Shown here: positions 22,131 to 33,640 of the stretch, one piece after another | Layout: the number at the start of each line of letters is the position of its first letter | Position numbering within the stretch: position 1 is the first letter of the stretch | Assembly (NCBI GenBank): GCA_027922465.2 | Contig: BQMF02000064.1 | Span: 868,001 to 932,000, forward strand | DNA length: 64,000 nt | Source: Turritopsis dohrnii | Lineage: Eukaryota; Cnidaria; Hydrozoa; Anthoathecata; Oceaniidae | Direction of reading: 5' to 3' | Program-made: the position numbers and the translations under genes | Notes under the pieces: model-generated | The model's database searches: none | Seen by the model: only the letters and a program-made list of their open reading frames with translations | Told to the model about the DNA's origin: nothing

Positions 22131-23855
22131 TATGCAAAATCTATTCCTTCTTTCAAAAGCTTTAATTTCCTATATTTTATAACAGCAAGAAATTGGCTTC
22201 CCCCTCAAACACAACATCATCATCAATTTATTATTATTATTATTTTGTTGCTAAAGAATTCGCATTCAAAAACAAAGTATGTTACGTTTGAATAGAGACA
22301 GTATAATGTGTTTTTAATAATGTGTATATTTTAGAATTCAATTTTTAAACACTTCTTTTTTAGTTTATAAATATTTTGTTCGTTCAAAGAGAAAAATGTG
22401 TAACTCCTCCATACTGTTGTCTTGAACATAACAAAAAAAAGAAAATGTTTTGCCGTTTTTTGCACATGGCATTAGAGAAATCGACCCGGTGGGCAATGTT
22501 TTGAAAGTCAGTGTGAAGGAGTGCATTTCTATAGAAATATACACATATTTCAATAAGAATACTCTTCATCACAGTGACTTTTTGACGATTTTGTCCACTG
22601 GAGTATTTAATGTTTTTAGAAAAGACGCTGTGGTGGAGTAGTGATGCAAACCCCCTCCTTCTTACACTGACTTGCCCTTGTGGAGGATTATTTATGTATG
22701 AGAGAATGTTGTGTGCTGTTTCTACTCTTAAGGAACTTCTTTTTATCGATGTCTACAACAGCATTTGTATTGATGGTTTTTTTATCGGATTGTATCGGAT
22801 TGTATCGTTTTATATCGTAAATTTGTTCTTGGAATTTCGTTGTCTTTCTTATTGAAACCCGATCGATCCCGTCGTTGTTCGTAAATTTGATTTGTCCGTT
22901 ACAAGTGACACCATTTCGAATCTATTGTTCGTAGTTTTTTTTTTAGAAGACCCTATCGCTTTTACCTAGCAGTGAAGTAAATAGAATTAAATATTAATAT
23001 TAAGTATTTAATAGTATTTCGTTCATAAATCAAATTTTTCTCGCAGTGTGAATTAAATTAGTGTAAGTTTTATTCAGTGTGAATTAAATTAGTGTAAGTT
23101 TTATTCGTCCGAATTTTTTTTTTTTTTTTTTTTTTTACTTAACGCAGTCGCAATAGGCATATTACGTGTATATTTATAATCAACTCGATAAGAACTAAAA
23201 CCGACCAATGAACAGAGCTGCATCTTGATCGTATGAATGAGACAAGAATTCCTTCTAATACAGCAAATATCAAATTATAAATCTGTGACGTCAAAGCATC
23301 TCAATCGCATTTGTGGCAAGACTGCAACTCTTTCCCTAGCCTGTTTGCTAAGTCTTCCATCAAAATAATTTGTACGAAGTTTAATGGAGGAAGTAAACTC
23401 AAATTAAAATCACAATTGAATTGATTACCATTTGGAAGAGTTAAAAAAAACATGAAAATCAGACATCACAATGTTCGAGAAGAAATTGCTGACATATAAA
23501 TACGTAAAAAACTCAGGAATTTTTTAGTAATACGCTGCTGGAATTTTATAGTAATCGAATCAATAAAATTAATTGTTGCCATAGTTACTCTGGTTTCTGC
23601 TTTTTTTCTGCTGACTAGCTTATAAATGAAAAACTACTCGGACAAGGGAAATTAGATTTTAGAAAATGGGACATTTTTTGCTGGACATAATTTGAAGGGA
23701 AACCGTAATTTAACCGCCCACTAATTAATGTATCGTGTAATATAACCCCTCGTTATTTTGTGATATTTTTTTCAATTTTTGGCAAATTGTTGAAATGCAG
23801 TAAAAACGACAGGTTTTCTATTTTCTATGACAGCGATTTAACGGAATAAAACATA
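22128..23855. other. Intergenic with one dispersed repeat
   Basis: No gene recognised. Features are an ATT microsatellite (about 22226-22242), a dispersed repeat at 22503-22598, a short direct duplication of AATTAAATTAGTGTAAG (23052-23068 and 23082-23098) and another poly-T run at about 23115-23136. Confidence 0.5.
22503..22598 (+). repeat. Dispersed repeat copy (CTCTTCATCACAGTG family)
   Basis: GAAGGAGTGCATTTCTATAG, ATATTTCAATAA, ACTCTTCATCACAGTG and TTTTTGACGATTTTG. Longest local copy; compare 9255-9338, 53251-53330 and 53481-53530. Confidence 0.75.
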
Positions 23856-23998
23856 CAATCGACTCTCGATATCTCGAACTTTTTGGTATCTCGAACTTTT
23901 TTCCCGGTCCCTTGGACACTACACACTACCAAAATCCTCTCGATATATCGAACCTTTTTCCCGGTCCCCTGAGAGTTCGAGATATCGAGAGTCGACTG
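23856..23998. mobile_element. 143-bp pogo/Tigger-type MITE flanked by TA
   Basis: CAATCGACTCTCGATATCTC at the left end and its near-perfect inverse at the right end (CAGTCGACTCTCGATATCTC read from 23998), flanked by TA at 23854-23855 and 23999-24000. Subterminal TTCCCGGTCCC words appear on both sides. TA target duplication and CAG-type ends fit the pogo branch of Tc1/mariner. Confidence 0.75.
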
Positions 23999-24000
23999 TA

Positions 24001-24961
24001 TATAAAAATACAAACATAACGAGTCCCTCGCATAGTTTGAAACCTTATCACGCCCAAATTATGGCCGGTATCTACGATTACCTGAGTTCAGAGAAAGGAA
24101 AAGCAATAATGAAGGCTGAATAGAAGGTAGCGGGGATACGAGAGGCATTCAACGATGCAAGATAAAACGATAAGTGCTTTGATCCATTAGCATAATCGTA
24201 TAGCAGACATTAGAACGTACACTGTTTGTATTAAGTTTTCATTCTTGTGTTTTATTATGTTAAAAAGAGTTAAAAATACAAAGATCAAAATCCGCGTAAA
24301 TTTGATACCATTTAAAAATTACAGTCCTTGAACCGTGTTAATTAAAGCACACTTTTAGAAAGTTTCTTCGTCCATCCGCGTTAATTTGTGACCGCGTTAA
24401 ATAGTCCACTTGTTAATTTCGTGTAATAAGGTACATCTTTGGTATTTCACAACTGCAGTTATACTCTTTATACAAGGTTCCAACAATACACCATTAAAAC
24501 ATTATGATTACTTGGTTTTTACAGAAAATATAGAATCGTGACACTGAATCATGATCTTGTTACACACGTATGGAACTTCTCTGTGACAATAAGTCATGTG
24601 GACATTTCTAGAATTTTGAGTTTCCACTCATAAAACACTATTTTTTATGACAAGCAGCTTGTAAACATTTCCACAAAGATGCACCAGATTATTTCATTAC
24701 GGAATTATAATGTTAAGAACAAATGAAAAAAATGGAACGCTGATCGCGCACTAAGGAAAAAAATCATATAGTTTTTTTGAATAAAAATATGCACAATGCC
24801 TTCATTGATCGGACTGATTTGGTTTTATTCGCCAAACCTTGTTCTTGATGTCAATATTGTTCCAGGGATCTGATTGTTCATAACCCTCCTTGAGGGAAAT
24901 TGTGTTAATATAGGATAATTACGTAGAAGCGGCCAAGAAAAAGTTTATGAATGCCATAAGA
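24001..24961. other. Intergenic; one short open stretch
   Basis: ATG at 24061 opens a 20-codon frame (MAGIYDYLSSEKGKAIMKAE) ending in TAG; the same frame continues afterwards (KVAGIREAFNDAR). No family recognised. Could be an exon scrap or chance. Confidence 0.3.
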
Positions 24962-25170
24962 CTTAAGGTCCGAACAACGAATGCTACATAGTCGCATAGT
25001 GTGACAAAATTGAATACGTTTGGCCACTGTTTTTTTTATGCATGCCACAAGAATGAACCTGTTCAGCTACTACTGTTGTCTAGATTGTGGCCAAACGAAC
25101 GTTAAAATGTAACATGCCCTTGTGTGACTTTGTAGCATGCTACATTGTATCATTCGTAGGGCCTTTAGGT
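24962..25170. mobile_element. About 210-bp imperfect foldback MITE
   Basis: Left TTAAGGTCC, ACGAATG and TAGTCGCATAGTGTGAC align inverted with right GTGTGACTTTGTAGC, CATTCGTA and GGGCCTTTA. The central arms CGTTTGGCCAC and GTGGCCAAACG also pair. Confidence 0.55.
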
Positions 25171-25916
25171 AACAGGTTTTTTTACAGATACAGTCGACTT
25201 AGTCCATGAACTGAGGGCGAAAATGGGCCCAATTTGGTTACCAGACATGTTATATACCAAAATGTTGCAAATTATATGTAGAATACAAACTTCGATGTTA
25301 GCAAGGTCAAAAAGTATGGAATAAGATGTTTTTGAGGCTTAATGGGAGGGTGGTGCAAGGGAATGATACAAAACCCCACTAAATGCCAGATTGTGCGATT
25401 TTGTCAATATCTTGAGAACCATTAATGGTATTAATATGAAATTTGAACCAAATATTCAATACATCCTATAAATTTTAAAAATCTAAAAAAATTCATATTT
25501 TTTCAAGGGGAGCCAAAATTTCAAAAATTGGTATTTTTGTCATAATTTTAGGCCGACATTTGAAATTGATGTTCAACTTAACCCAAAAAGTAAATACCCC
25601 TGAAAATATACGAAATAGTTCCCAAAACAATTGCATGACTAGTCATGGGGCGCCAAATGTGCAAAAGTTAAAAAGACTACTTTATTGCCATATTCATATT
25701 TAAATTGATACTGATTGAAACTCTCAAATAAATCAATTTATGGAGTACCAGTACATTCTCAATTAGTCTGTGTTACAACAGTAAATTGTTACATCCTATT
25801 TAAGTTCTTTGTACAAACAATTAAAAAATTAAAAAAGAAAATTAAAAAAGAAAATTAAAAAAGAAAATGGAAAAAAGAACCGAATATATAACGAATTATT
25901 TATTTTCCACGAGTCA
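25171..25916. other. Intergenic, repeat-like but unassigned
   Basis: A/T-rich, with a short AAAAAAGAAAATT tandem at about 25830-25868. No gene recognised. Confidence 0.4.
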
Positions 25917-26285
25917 TCAATTGTCTTCTGTTTCACTATCAACTTCACTTTCTACTTCGTCGCCTGAGTTGTCTATCTCTTCATGTTCATCTCGATTACC
26001 ACATTACCGGATGATATCTCGAACTCTCAGGGGACCGGGAGAAAAGTTCGAGATATTGAGAAAGGGGTAGGAAGTTCTTTTCGCTTAGATTTTGTGCCAT
26101 TTTTTTCGAACGAGGTCAATAATTTGTTTTTATTCTTAACCCATGTTGATATTGTGTTCTTTGAGACACCATACCTTTGGGCTAACTCTTTTTTAACATC
26201 CTTTTCTGCAAGTCTTTCAATGCTTCACATTTTTCTACAACAGATCTGTTTGTAAGCCTTTGCTTAACGAGCTTCGTGTTTTCGC
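25917..26285 (-). pseudogene. pogo/Tigger-like transposase remnant (N-terminal HTH and acidic C-terminus)
   Basis: On the minus strand, 26285 to about 26065 encodes (with one frameshift) RSVVEKCEALKDL, then ELAQRYGVSKNTISTWVKNK. That is the psq/CENP-B-type helix-turn-helix of pogo transposases. After a 50-bp piece of pogo TIR sequence (26005-26062) the frame DNSGDEVESEVDSETEDN ends at a TGA (25917-25919), a typical acidic C-terminal tail. The catalytic DDE core is missing, so this is an internally deleted relic. Confidence 0.7.
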
Positions 26286-26775
26286 CTTCAGTGCAAAAGC
26301 GTCATCGCCCACAAAAACGTAAGGTACGTTGGTCCATCCATAAGGAAGTGGCGTAGGAGCAGGAATTCCCAACTCATTATCTTCAATTTTTTGTCGTAAA
26401 TCGGAACTATTCCACACACCCGAATCATTCATACGACCATTGCTGCCGATATCTGCATAAATGCACTCGTAGTCAGGCCCAGCAATAGCCAGCAAAATTA
26501 CAACAATCTGGCCAAAAACTCCGGAGTTCTTTGGGGTAATGTAGGGTTCAATGTAATGAAGAATGCTTTTGAAACAGTCATAGTCCATCCTCATCATTTC
26601 ACGATAAGTTTTGGTGTCCTCGAGCATTTTAGCTCTTGAACAAGGTTAGCATAAAGTCCGTCCTTCTCTCTCCGCTTCATCCATATTGTCTTGTAGCACC
26701 TCGTTTTCTTTTTTCATCATCATCATCCAAAGTTATTGCTAGTAAAATAAAGGCTGCAGCTTCCTTCTCCGCCAT
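26286..26775 (-). pseudogene. PIF/Harbinger-like transposase remnant (HARBI1 family)
   Basis: Starts MAEKEAAAF (ATG rc of 26773-26775), then with two frameshifts reads DGLYANLVQEL and TYREMMRMDYDCFKSILHYI. After an internal deletion it reads LLAIAGPDYECIYADIGSNG, RMNDSGVWNSSDLRQ and PYVFVGDDAFALK. These are the DDE_Tnp_4 blocks around the second catalytic Asp and the GDDAF motif of Harbinger transposases. It stops abruptly at 26286, exactly where pogo sequence begins, so the two elements are nested or recombined. Confidence 0.8.
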
Positions 26776-26999
26776 TTTGTTGCAGAGAATGACTAGTATT
26801 TTTGTATGTTGATCATAATGTTGCCCACGCTACCGCAAATCGTACCAACATGTTGTCTTAAATGCTGGCGAGAATGTTGGCAGAAAATGTTGTTCGATTT
26901 GCGGCCGCCTTTAATCTTTCAAAAAAAACTAGATTCATATACTTTTTGAAAACTCGAATTTAGAAAACTGGAATTTTATCAAAATTACACTAAAAATGC

Positions 27000-27138
27000 G
27001 AAAATCACTCCCGAAATTTCTGAAAGTTTTGGGGAAAGTTCGAGATAACGAGAGAAAATCAGCCAGGGGATCGAGAATATTGTTCGAGATACCGAAAAGT
27101 TCGAGATATGGAGTATTCGAGATATTGAGAGTAGACTG
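27000..27138 (-). mobile_element. pogo/Tigger terminal region ending at TA (27139-27140)
   Basis: Read from 27138 on the minus strand it starts CAGTCTACTCTCAATATCTC, followed by repeated ATCTCGAAC words and GATCCCCTGG. It probably is the transposase-proximal end of the element whose coding relic lies at 25917-26285. Confidence 0.65.
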
Positions 27139-27194
27139 TAAGAACATGTTCCTTTCATTTTATCAGCTGTTGCTACATTCGCTTTTAAATCTTT

Positions 27195-28590
27195 GTGAAG
27201 TTTGGCTACTTTCTGCGTGCCCCATGTAGAGGAGGGAAGTCTGAAAAAGAAGCGAAGCAATGTGCACAACGATGTATGAAATTTCTAATGGCTAGTTTTG
27301 ACGACCTCGAATCAGAATCGTGTTTAGCCGAAGAATTTGTCGATTGTTGCTTGGGTACACCCTCCATCATTATGGACTTCCTATAAATACTTGCAGAAGA
27401 TTAGAAACTAAGTTGTTCGGCGTCGTTAAATTACTTAAAATCAATATCAGACATACTGGACTTTCGAAAAGCGAACGGTGTCTCCGACAGCACTTTACGT
27501 TGTTTTGCCGTCACCGAAGTTTACGTACGACGTGGTAAAGAAAATCTCGGGAAGAGAAAGAGACTCGAATATTCTCGAAACCTGGATTTGGAGACACTCA
27601 TTGCTCGAAACAGTTGGGCGAGCTTGGAGGAAATACTTAACCATAGAAATGATTGATAAAGCAACGACCAATGGAGGTTACATCGACCAAAAGGAATTTA
27701 AAACTGCCGAAAGATATCTATTTGACACTGTAATTCTCGATTCCGAAACTATGGAGATTCTCGATTTCTATATCCAGTTAGTGCGACCGAAACTAAATCC
27801 TAACTGTGACTATTTGCTCGTTACAAACAAGGGGAAACAATACATCGCATTCTCGTCAGCCATGAGCGTCCTTGTTCACGAGGCTATTGGCAAATACATA
27901 CACCCGACTCGCTAGCGACAAATTTTGGAGACGGAAAGTGCTGAGAGACTCAGCCAATCGGAAAGAGAAATTGTTTCCCGTGACCAAAAGCACAGTTCTC
28001 ACGTGGCCAAAGTGGCTTATCAAAAGAGATTGTCAAGAGACGTTGCTTCACGCAGCAAGCAATGCATGGAGAAACTGATTGGCGATAAACGAAAGGAAGT
28101 GAGTGCAGGCATGATGGATGCTTTAAGGTCAATCAACAACACCGCGCGTACATTCGATCAGCAAGTACTCGATCTAGCAGAAACGATAATGTCACAGCCC
28201 CGTAGTAATTTATCTGAACAAGCTGTTGGCGAAGATAAAGACGACGAAGATGTAAGAATTACGAATACCATTCCAGCTAACTTAAGATAGCTCTGCCACT
28301 ACCAACTTGCACGTAGATCGAGCGCTTGTACCACTTTATAAGTGCTGACGTGAATTTGAAGAAAGAAGTTGTAAATGATCAAACCAAAACGCGGGTAAAA
28401 TTCACAAGGGAAGAAGACGTTTTTTTGTGTAAAGGCATTGCAAAATATGGAAAAGGATTTTGGACATTAATACTAAAAGATCTTGAATACTTGTTTCATT
28501 GTGTCGTGTCATATTTATACTGGACTGTGATAAATTATTATGTACCCGTGAATTATTCGACACCCCCCGTAGTTCTGGCTCATGGCGTTT
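27195..28590 (+). pseudogene. Crypton-like tyrosine recombinase with Myb/SANT tail (decayed)
   Basis: 27195-27480 gives frameshifted N-terminal pieces (EEFVDCCLGTPSIIMDFL). 27640-28290 is a single frame holding the catalytic C-terminal half: ATTNGGYIDQKEFKTAERYL, NPNCDYLLVTNKGKQY, HPTR (HxxR box), then KHSSHVAKVAY, in which Tyr lies nine residues after His, as in the LGHSS...Y box of tyrosine recombinases. One in-frame TAG (27913-27915) sits directly after HPTR. About 60 residues upstream of the catalytic part appear deleted. Downstream, in another frame, VKFTREEDVFLCKGIAKYG (about 28395-28460) is a Myb/SANT-like repeat. Crypton assignment is by resemblance; no TIRs are expected. Confidence 0.75.
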
Positions 28591-29181
28591 AGTTAATCTT
28601 AAATTGAGCTATTTATACGTAATGGCGACAGCGTTTACATTGGTTGGCATTTTCTAAGTGATCATTCATTACAATATACATGATGGAAAACATAGAAACT
28701 GTTGTTCTAATTCAGCCTTATCAGTTCCTTGTATTAGCAGTTCCTTCGTACACTTTTCAAGCTTTTTTCAGAGTATTTCTTAAACCAACTATGTAAATGA
28801 TATGAAATATACACTTATCTATAGTTTATATCTCTTTATTATAATCAGCGCTGTGCATACCACTTTTACTTTTAAAATCAGTCAAAAAATGTCTCTGATG
28901 GAACGCGAGCAATGCAATGTTTTTCGTTCGAAATTTGTCAACAATCGTTTTGTTGCACAAAAGCAAAAAAAATATGCGAAAAGACACATTTTTTTATACA
29001 TGAAGATCTGAATATTAATTTCATTGTTGTTAGTTTTCAGCGAAAAGATCATTGAAAGATTGCAAGTAAATTTACAAAAGAACTGAATCAAAAATCGAAG
29101 TTTCGAGATTGTTTTCTTCTTTAGTTGTTTTTTTTTTTTACACTGGTTTGGTATGCTAAAGCTGTACACTCAGGATTATTA
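28591..29181. other. Intergenic, nothing recognised
   Basis: AT-rich; chance ORFs only. Confidence 0.5.
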
Positions 29182-32075
29182 CCGTAAAGCGGGGTGACTT
29201 CGATCAGCGGGGTGACTTCGATCAGTAAAAATAAACTGTTTAAACTCTGAAATTAAAGTGCGTTTTTCACATTTTTTAAGATTTTCATTTAGATTCTTAT
29301 TGTAAAATATCATCAGAGTCGTCTTCAAGCGTAACAATCAATTTCTTCCGAAATTAACGACGAAAAACATCAAAATTTTCACCGCTCACATTGGTCATCG
29401 CTCTACGCCGTATTCAAGAGTTTAGCCTGGACATTTTTGGTACATATGTGAAGTATAGAGGCTGAATGTAAAGAAAATTGTAATATGTCTGAAAGAAATT
29501 CTGTTCTTCACCGCTATATTCTGTTTTTCTTTTCCTTATTCCTTTATCGATAATATCGTGTTTATAAAAACACGAAAAAACCGAATGTTTTATATCGTTA
29601 TAAGTTACATCTTCGCAAGAACTTCGTGAAAAGTCGTCGTATCTCATGGGAGATTTAATGACTTACCGAAGAAATTTTAATAAGCGTGCTCTTTCCCCAT
29701 GATGATAGATCTCAAAAATTTTGTTTGAGATACAATGAAATTTCAATGATAATTTCGTTTCGTATTAACGAGGGTCACACATGTGTGAACGTCGTAAATA
29801 TCTTTTGTTTTACTAACATTTGCTGATCTTTTACGGTCAAACATTTACCGCGGATGACAAATGGTGGTCTGTTAATATTGTAATAATGGCGCTTTAAAAA
29901 CATTGTCAAATATAATTGCCCCGCAAGGGGCTCTGTAGCTTCACGACCTAGGCGAAGTGTTGGCAAATTTTCTCCTTTTTTAAGACAATCCGTTTTCGGA
30001 AATTGAGTTTCCATTTCGGATAATTTGTTTATTCCGAGTAGATAATGACAGACCAGCACTCCATGCTAAACATAATGCATAAAAGGGTATTTTTAATATT
30101 ATTTCATCAAATTGTTATTCTTTTATAACCTTTTACTACTTTTGGAAGTTATTTTGGACGTTTTATATTTCCATTTCAATCTTTAAAAGTTTTATTAACT
30201 AGTCCTTAAAATATTTACGTGCGACACGTGAACCGATTTCGTTATGTTTTGTAGAAGTTGTAGAGAACTTCGTAAGAAACTTTAAAGAAGAATTTTAAGA
30301 ATATTTTCCTGTTTATACCTAATGTTAATCGTTAGAAGACTTCTTAGAGAGAAAATGATTGTGTTTTTGGGAAATATGCTCGAGAAAGAAGAAAATTAAG
30401 GTTTCATAACAAGTTAAACTATGATGAAAAAACTTTCAGCATCCATCAAGAATATCAAAATTACTGGGGAAATATGTAATCAATACATGCACAAAATTTT
30501 CTAATTAATGCATGAAACGTGCTCATCTCAATCAAAAGAAAGTTTTATCGACTTATGAAAGAACTGGCACAAAACTTTATAAAGAGAATGTTTTTTGTTG
30601 TTTTTTGCACATATTGATGACAAACGCTAATTTAAGAATATTATGTGCATAATGCTTGGTGATAGAACATTGGTATCTGTATCAACTGTCTTCAAAAGAG
30701 CACTGACATTTGAAGATATCGAAAAAACGTAGACAACTAGAACTGCCAAAGAAGGACAAATTTCTAAAATTTGGAAATGAATTGAATGTAGAGTGTGTCT
30801 ACTTACATACTGAAAGAAGTATAAACATAATGTGCAATACAATGCAAAGTTTTTTTCTGGCTACGAAATGTGGATAAGCTATAGTAAATTGAAAAGTGGT
30901 TGCGATAACGAGTGCGTTTACATGAGAGCCGTACTGAACTCAAACCGGTTTGGAATTTTAAGCCTCCAGTTACGAGTTTCGATATGGGTTCTTATTTCAG
31001 TACTGTTCCTGGTCACACCTTCAGTGATGTTTACATGATAACGGCCATACTGAAATTTTACCCGTAATGATTTCAAACCTATTTCTCAAATAATAGGTTT
31101 GAAATTTCGATACAGCTTGGAAAGGTGTGAAAGTTTTCACATTTCATTGTTTTATCATAAAATGTGTTAACAAGCATGCGCAATTTAATTAAATTTTGCT
31201 GACATATAACGAAATAAAAATGTAGAATGTGCTAAATTTATTCCATCGTGTATAGAAAATTTTTCTACCGGTATTGAAATCTCAAACCGTTCAGTATGGT
31301 TCTCATGTAAAAACACACTCGTAGAGAGAACTAGAACTAGTAAATCTATTGTTTCGATTTTTAGTTCACTACGGCTTTCATGTAAACGTACTCTAAGTTA
31401 ATTAAAAGTTTCATCTTTTTGTTCATAATGTATATATTATTGATAAGCTTCAACTGGTGAATTTTCAATTTGCTCCCAATTTGTGCCAATTTTTTAAAGA
31501 GTGCTCAAAGAAGAAGTGGAAAGTGTTTATTTCGAATTTTTCAGTCACTTTTTCTAATTTAGCCATAAATAGGCATATGCCTTCAATTTTTAGACCTGTT
31601 TGACCTAATCATTTGGTTGTAATAGACCTGAATAGTGTTGAGGCATACAATTGTGGAAGTTGTCAATCTATATAACTTTTTTCAAGTGATTTTGGTTCAC
31701 TTCTATTATATTTTAAATTTAATTTGCAAATTGTTGGACCTATTCTCTGTATAAGCATTTCAAACAAGAAAAGAATGGATAAATTCAATGGATAAGCTTG
31801 AGGCGGGGCATTTTAGCTTTAGCTACTAACTAGTTATAAGTAATTTGGCGCTTCTCATAAGCTGATCGAAGTCACCCCATTATCGATATTGTCGTTTTCT
31901 TGGAAAGATCAGGTTATTTCTCTGGAATTACAAGTTTAGTTAATGTGAAATTTTGCACTGAAATAGAAGAAATATGTAATGTAATGATTCCAAAGTTTCA
32001 GAAGTAATGGTTGAGTATTTCGGAAGATACTTTTAAAATAGTGGCAAAATTGATCGAAGTCACCCCGCTTTACGG
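29182..32075. mobile_element. 2.9-kb TIR element flanked by TA, no recognisable transposase
   Basis: CCGTAAAGCGGGGTGACTTC at 29182 is repeated inverted at 32075, with a second tandem copy of GCGGGGTGACTTCGATCA inside the left end and an extra inverted copy GATCGAAGTCACCCC at about 31864. Flanks read ATTATTA-element-TAATAAT, compatible with a TA (or TTA/TAA) duplication. The interior has only short ORFs, none recognised, so it is probably non-autonomous or decayed. Confidence 0.75.
30910..31393. mobile_element. Inverted-repeat element nested in the 2.9-kb element
   Basis: GAGTGCGTTTACATGAGAGC at 30910 is matched inverted at 31393 (GAGTACGTTTACATGAAAGC), with a second inverted copy ending near 31322. 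CCGTACTGAACT-type words follow on each side. Confidence 0.6.
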
Positions 32076-32670
32076 TAATAATTGTTCCCTATTCCCCTCA
32101 TATGTTTGCTTCAAGTTTGTGTTTGTTCTTAGTTTGTTTGGTTTTGTTTGTGTGCATATATGTGTAACTGCATAATGTTTAGTGTGATAGGTTTATTATT
32201 GATGGAAAATTTTTTTAGGTAAAATTTATTATGAAAGAATAAAAGAATTGAACATTTTAAATGATTGGGACAGACTTATGAATGAATGTTATCAAATACT
32301 ATTGGAGTAAAAAAACAACGTTAACAGGTATAATCCGTTTGTTATTTTTGCATTTATTTTCAATAAATGTTCGGCACGGGCGGGAGTGATGCGTTATTTT
32401 GCAAATTCAACTGCAAATAGTTTTTACATGGGATACTAAAGTACATTTATATTTTAAACATTTTACATTTTGTCAGGTCTCCAAAGTGAATGCCTAAACT
32501 AAAAACCCAGCTTCAGCAACTTCGAGCAATTGGGTCAACGAATCTCACTTGCTTATAATATTTAATTATAAGATAAAAGAATACTAACAAATGTAAATAG
32601 ATTTGTAAAATTACCTGACTAAGAGAATACTTGAAAACCTGTTATGTTATAGCTTTTTTTTTGTTTTATA
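32076..32670. other. Intergenic, nothing recognised
   Basis: AT-rich; no coding or repeat signal beyond chance. Confidence 0.5.
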
Positions 32671-32795
32671 ATAGGCTTATTTGTAGTTCACTCCGATAAC
32701 TACTGACAAAAGATGCTATTTTAAAAGAAAGATTAACTTAAACATACTTGCAGGACAGAAGATCCGCTTCAGGAGTGAACTGCAATTAAGCCTAT
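32671..32795. mobile_element. 125-bp MITE
   Basis: ATAGGCTTATTTGTAGTTCA at 32671 is inverted (two mismatches over about 24 bp) as TGAACTGCAATTAAGCCTAT ending at 32795, with CACTCC/GGAGTG at the inner edges. Confidence 0.7.
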
Positions 32796-33345
32796 TTATA
32801 TATATTAAATCTGTATTATGAACATTCATATTGCTCACTGCATAGAATCCTGATGAAAGTGTGATGTCCATAGATGAGTTAAAAAACACAATTTTACTTC
32901 TAGAGTACTACGAGGACTCTTGAAAACCTTATTTTTTATCACAGTTTAAAGATATTGCTCTGGGGTTTTTTTTCACAAAGATAATACATTTGGGCAGCTG
33001 CAATGGTTTACAGTAAAAAATACAGTATACGTTCTGTGAAGAAAAACGAAAAAGAATTTTCAGCAATCAATCTAAAAAAGCTGAACTTTTTGGGGTAAAG
33101 TTGGTTGAAAATGGTTTATTTCCTAATAAAGTTTTCTCAATAAGAAAAACCCACAAAACTAAAAAGGCTCTACCAAAGACACTACCACCATGTTCAAGCA
33201 TACCAAATCTTTATTTATAGATGTCAAAAAAAAATCAAATTTCAATTAACCACACTCAAAACGTATACTGTATACTTTATGGATATGGTCTTTCAGCAAA
33301 GTGATTGTCTTTGATTTTTTCTTGTTAATCACTTCTTATTATTCT
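32796..33345. other. Intergenic, nothing recognised
   Basis: AT-rich sequence with two copies of ATACAGTATACGT/AACGTATACTGTATA-type words (33021-33034, 33260-33275), which may be relic TIRs. Confidence 0.4.
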
Positions 33346-33640
33346 GTACCCCATCCCCCTCCCCCCAAGAATTATTCTGTACCCCCTTCATTATTCTGTA
33401 CCCCCTTCAGAATTATTGTGTACACCCAACAGAATTATTGTGTACCCCCATCAGATTTATTGTGTACCCCCACCAGAATTATTGTGTACCCCCACCATAA
33501 TTATTCTGCACCCCCTTCAGAATTATTGTGTACCCCCTTCAGAATTATTGTGTACCTCCATCAGAATTATTCTGCACCCCCTTCAGAATTATTCTGTACC
33601 CCCACCAGATTTATTCTGTACCCCCTTCAGAATTATGCAT
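33346..33640 (+). repeat. Small 22-bp tandem array (opposite orientation to the 40.6-43.1 kb array)
   Basis: About 13 copies of CAGAATTATTSTGTACCCCC-like units (22 bp). Plus-strand frames are open across it (33301-33687 encodes 128 codons). Same consensus as the minus strand of 40584-43104. Confidence 0.9.

Noticed and set aside
24061..24160. Small exon beginning MAGIYDYLSSEKGKA
   Set aside because: Short, interrupted by TAG after 20 codons, no splice partners and no recognisable family.
29775..30059. 94-codon minus-strand ORF inside the 2.9-kb element as its transposase
   Set aside because: No transposase motif, HTH or DDE residues are recognisable, and it is too short; possible relic only.
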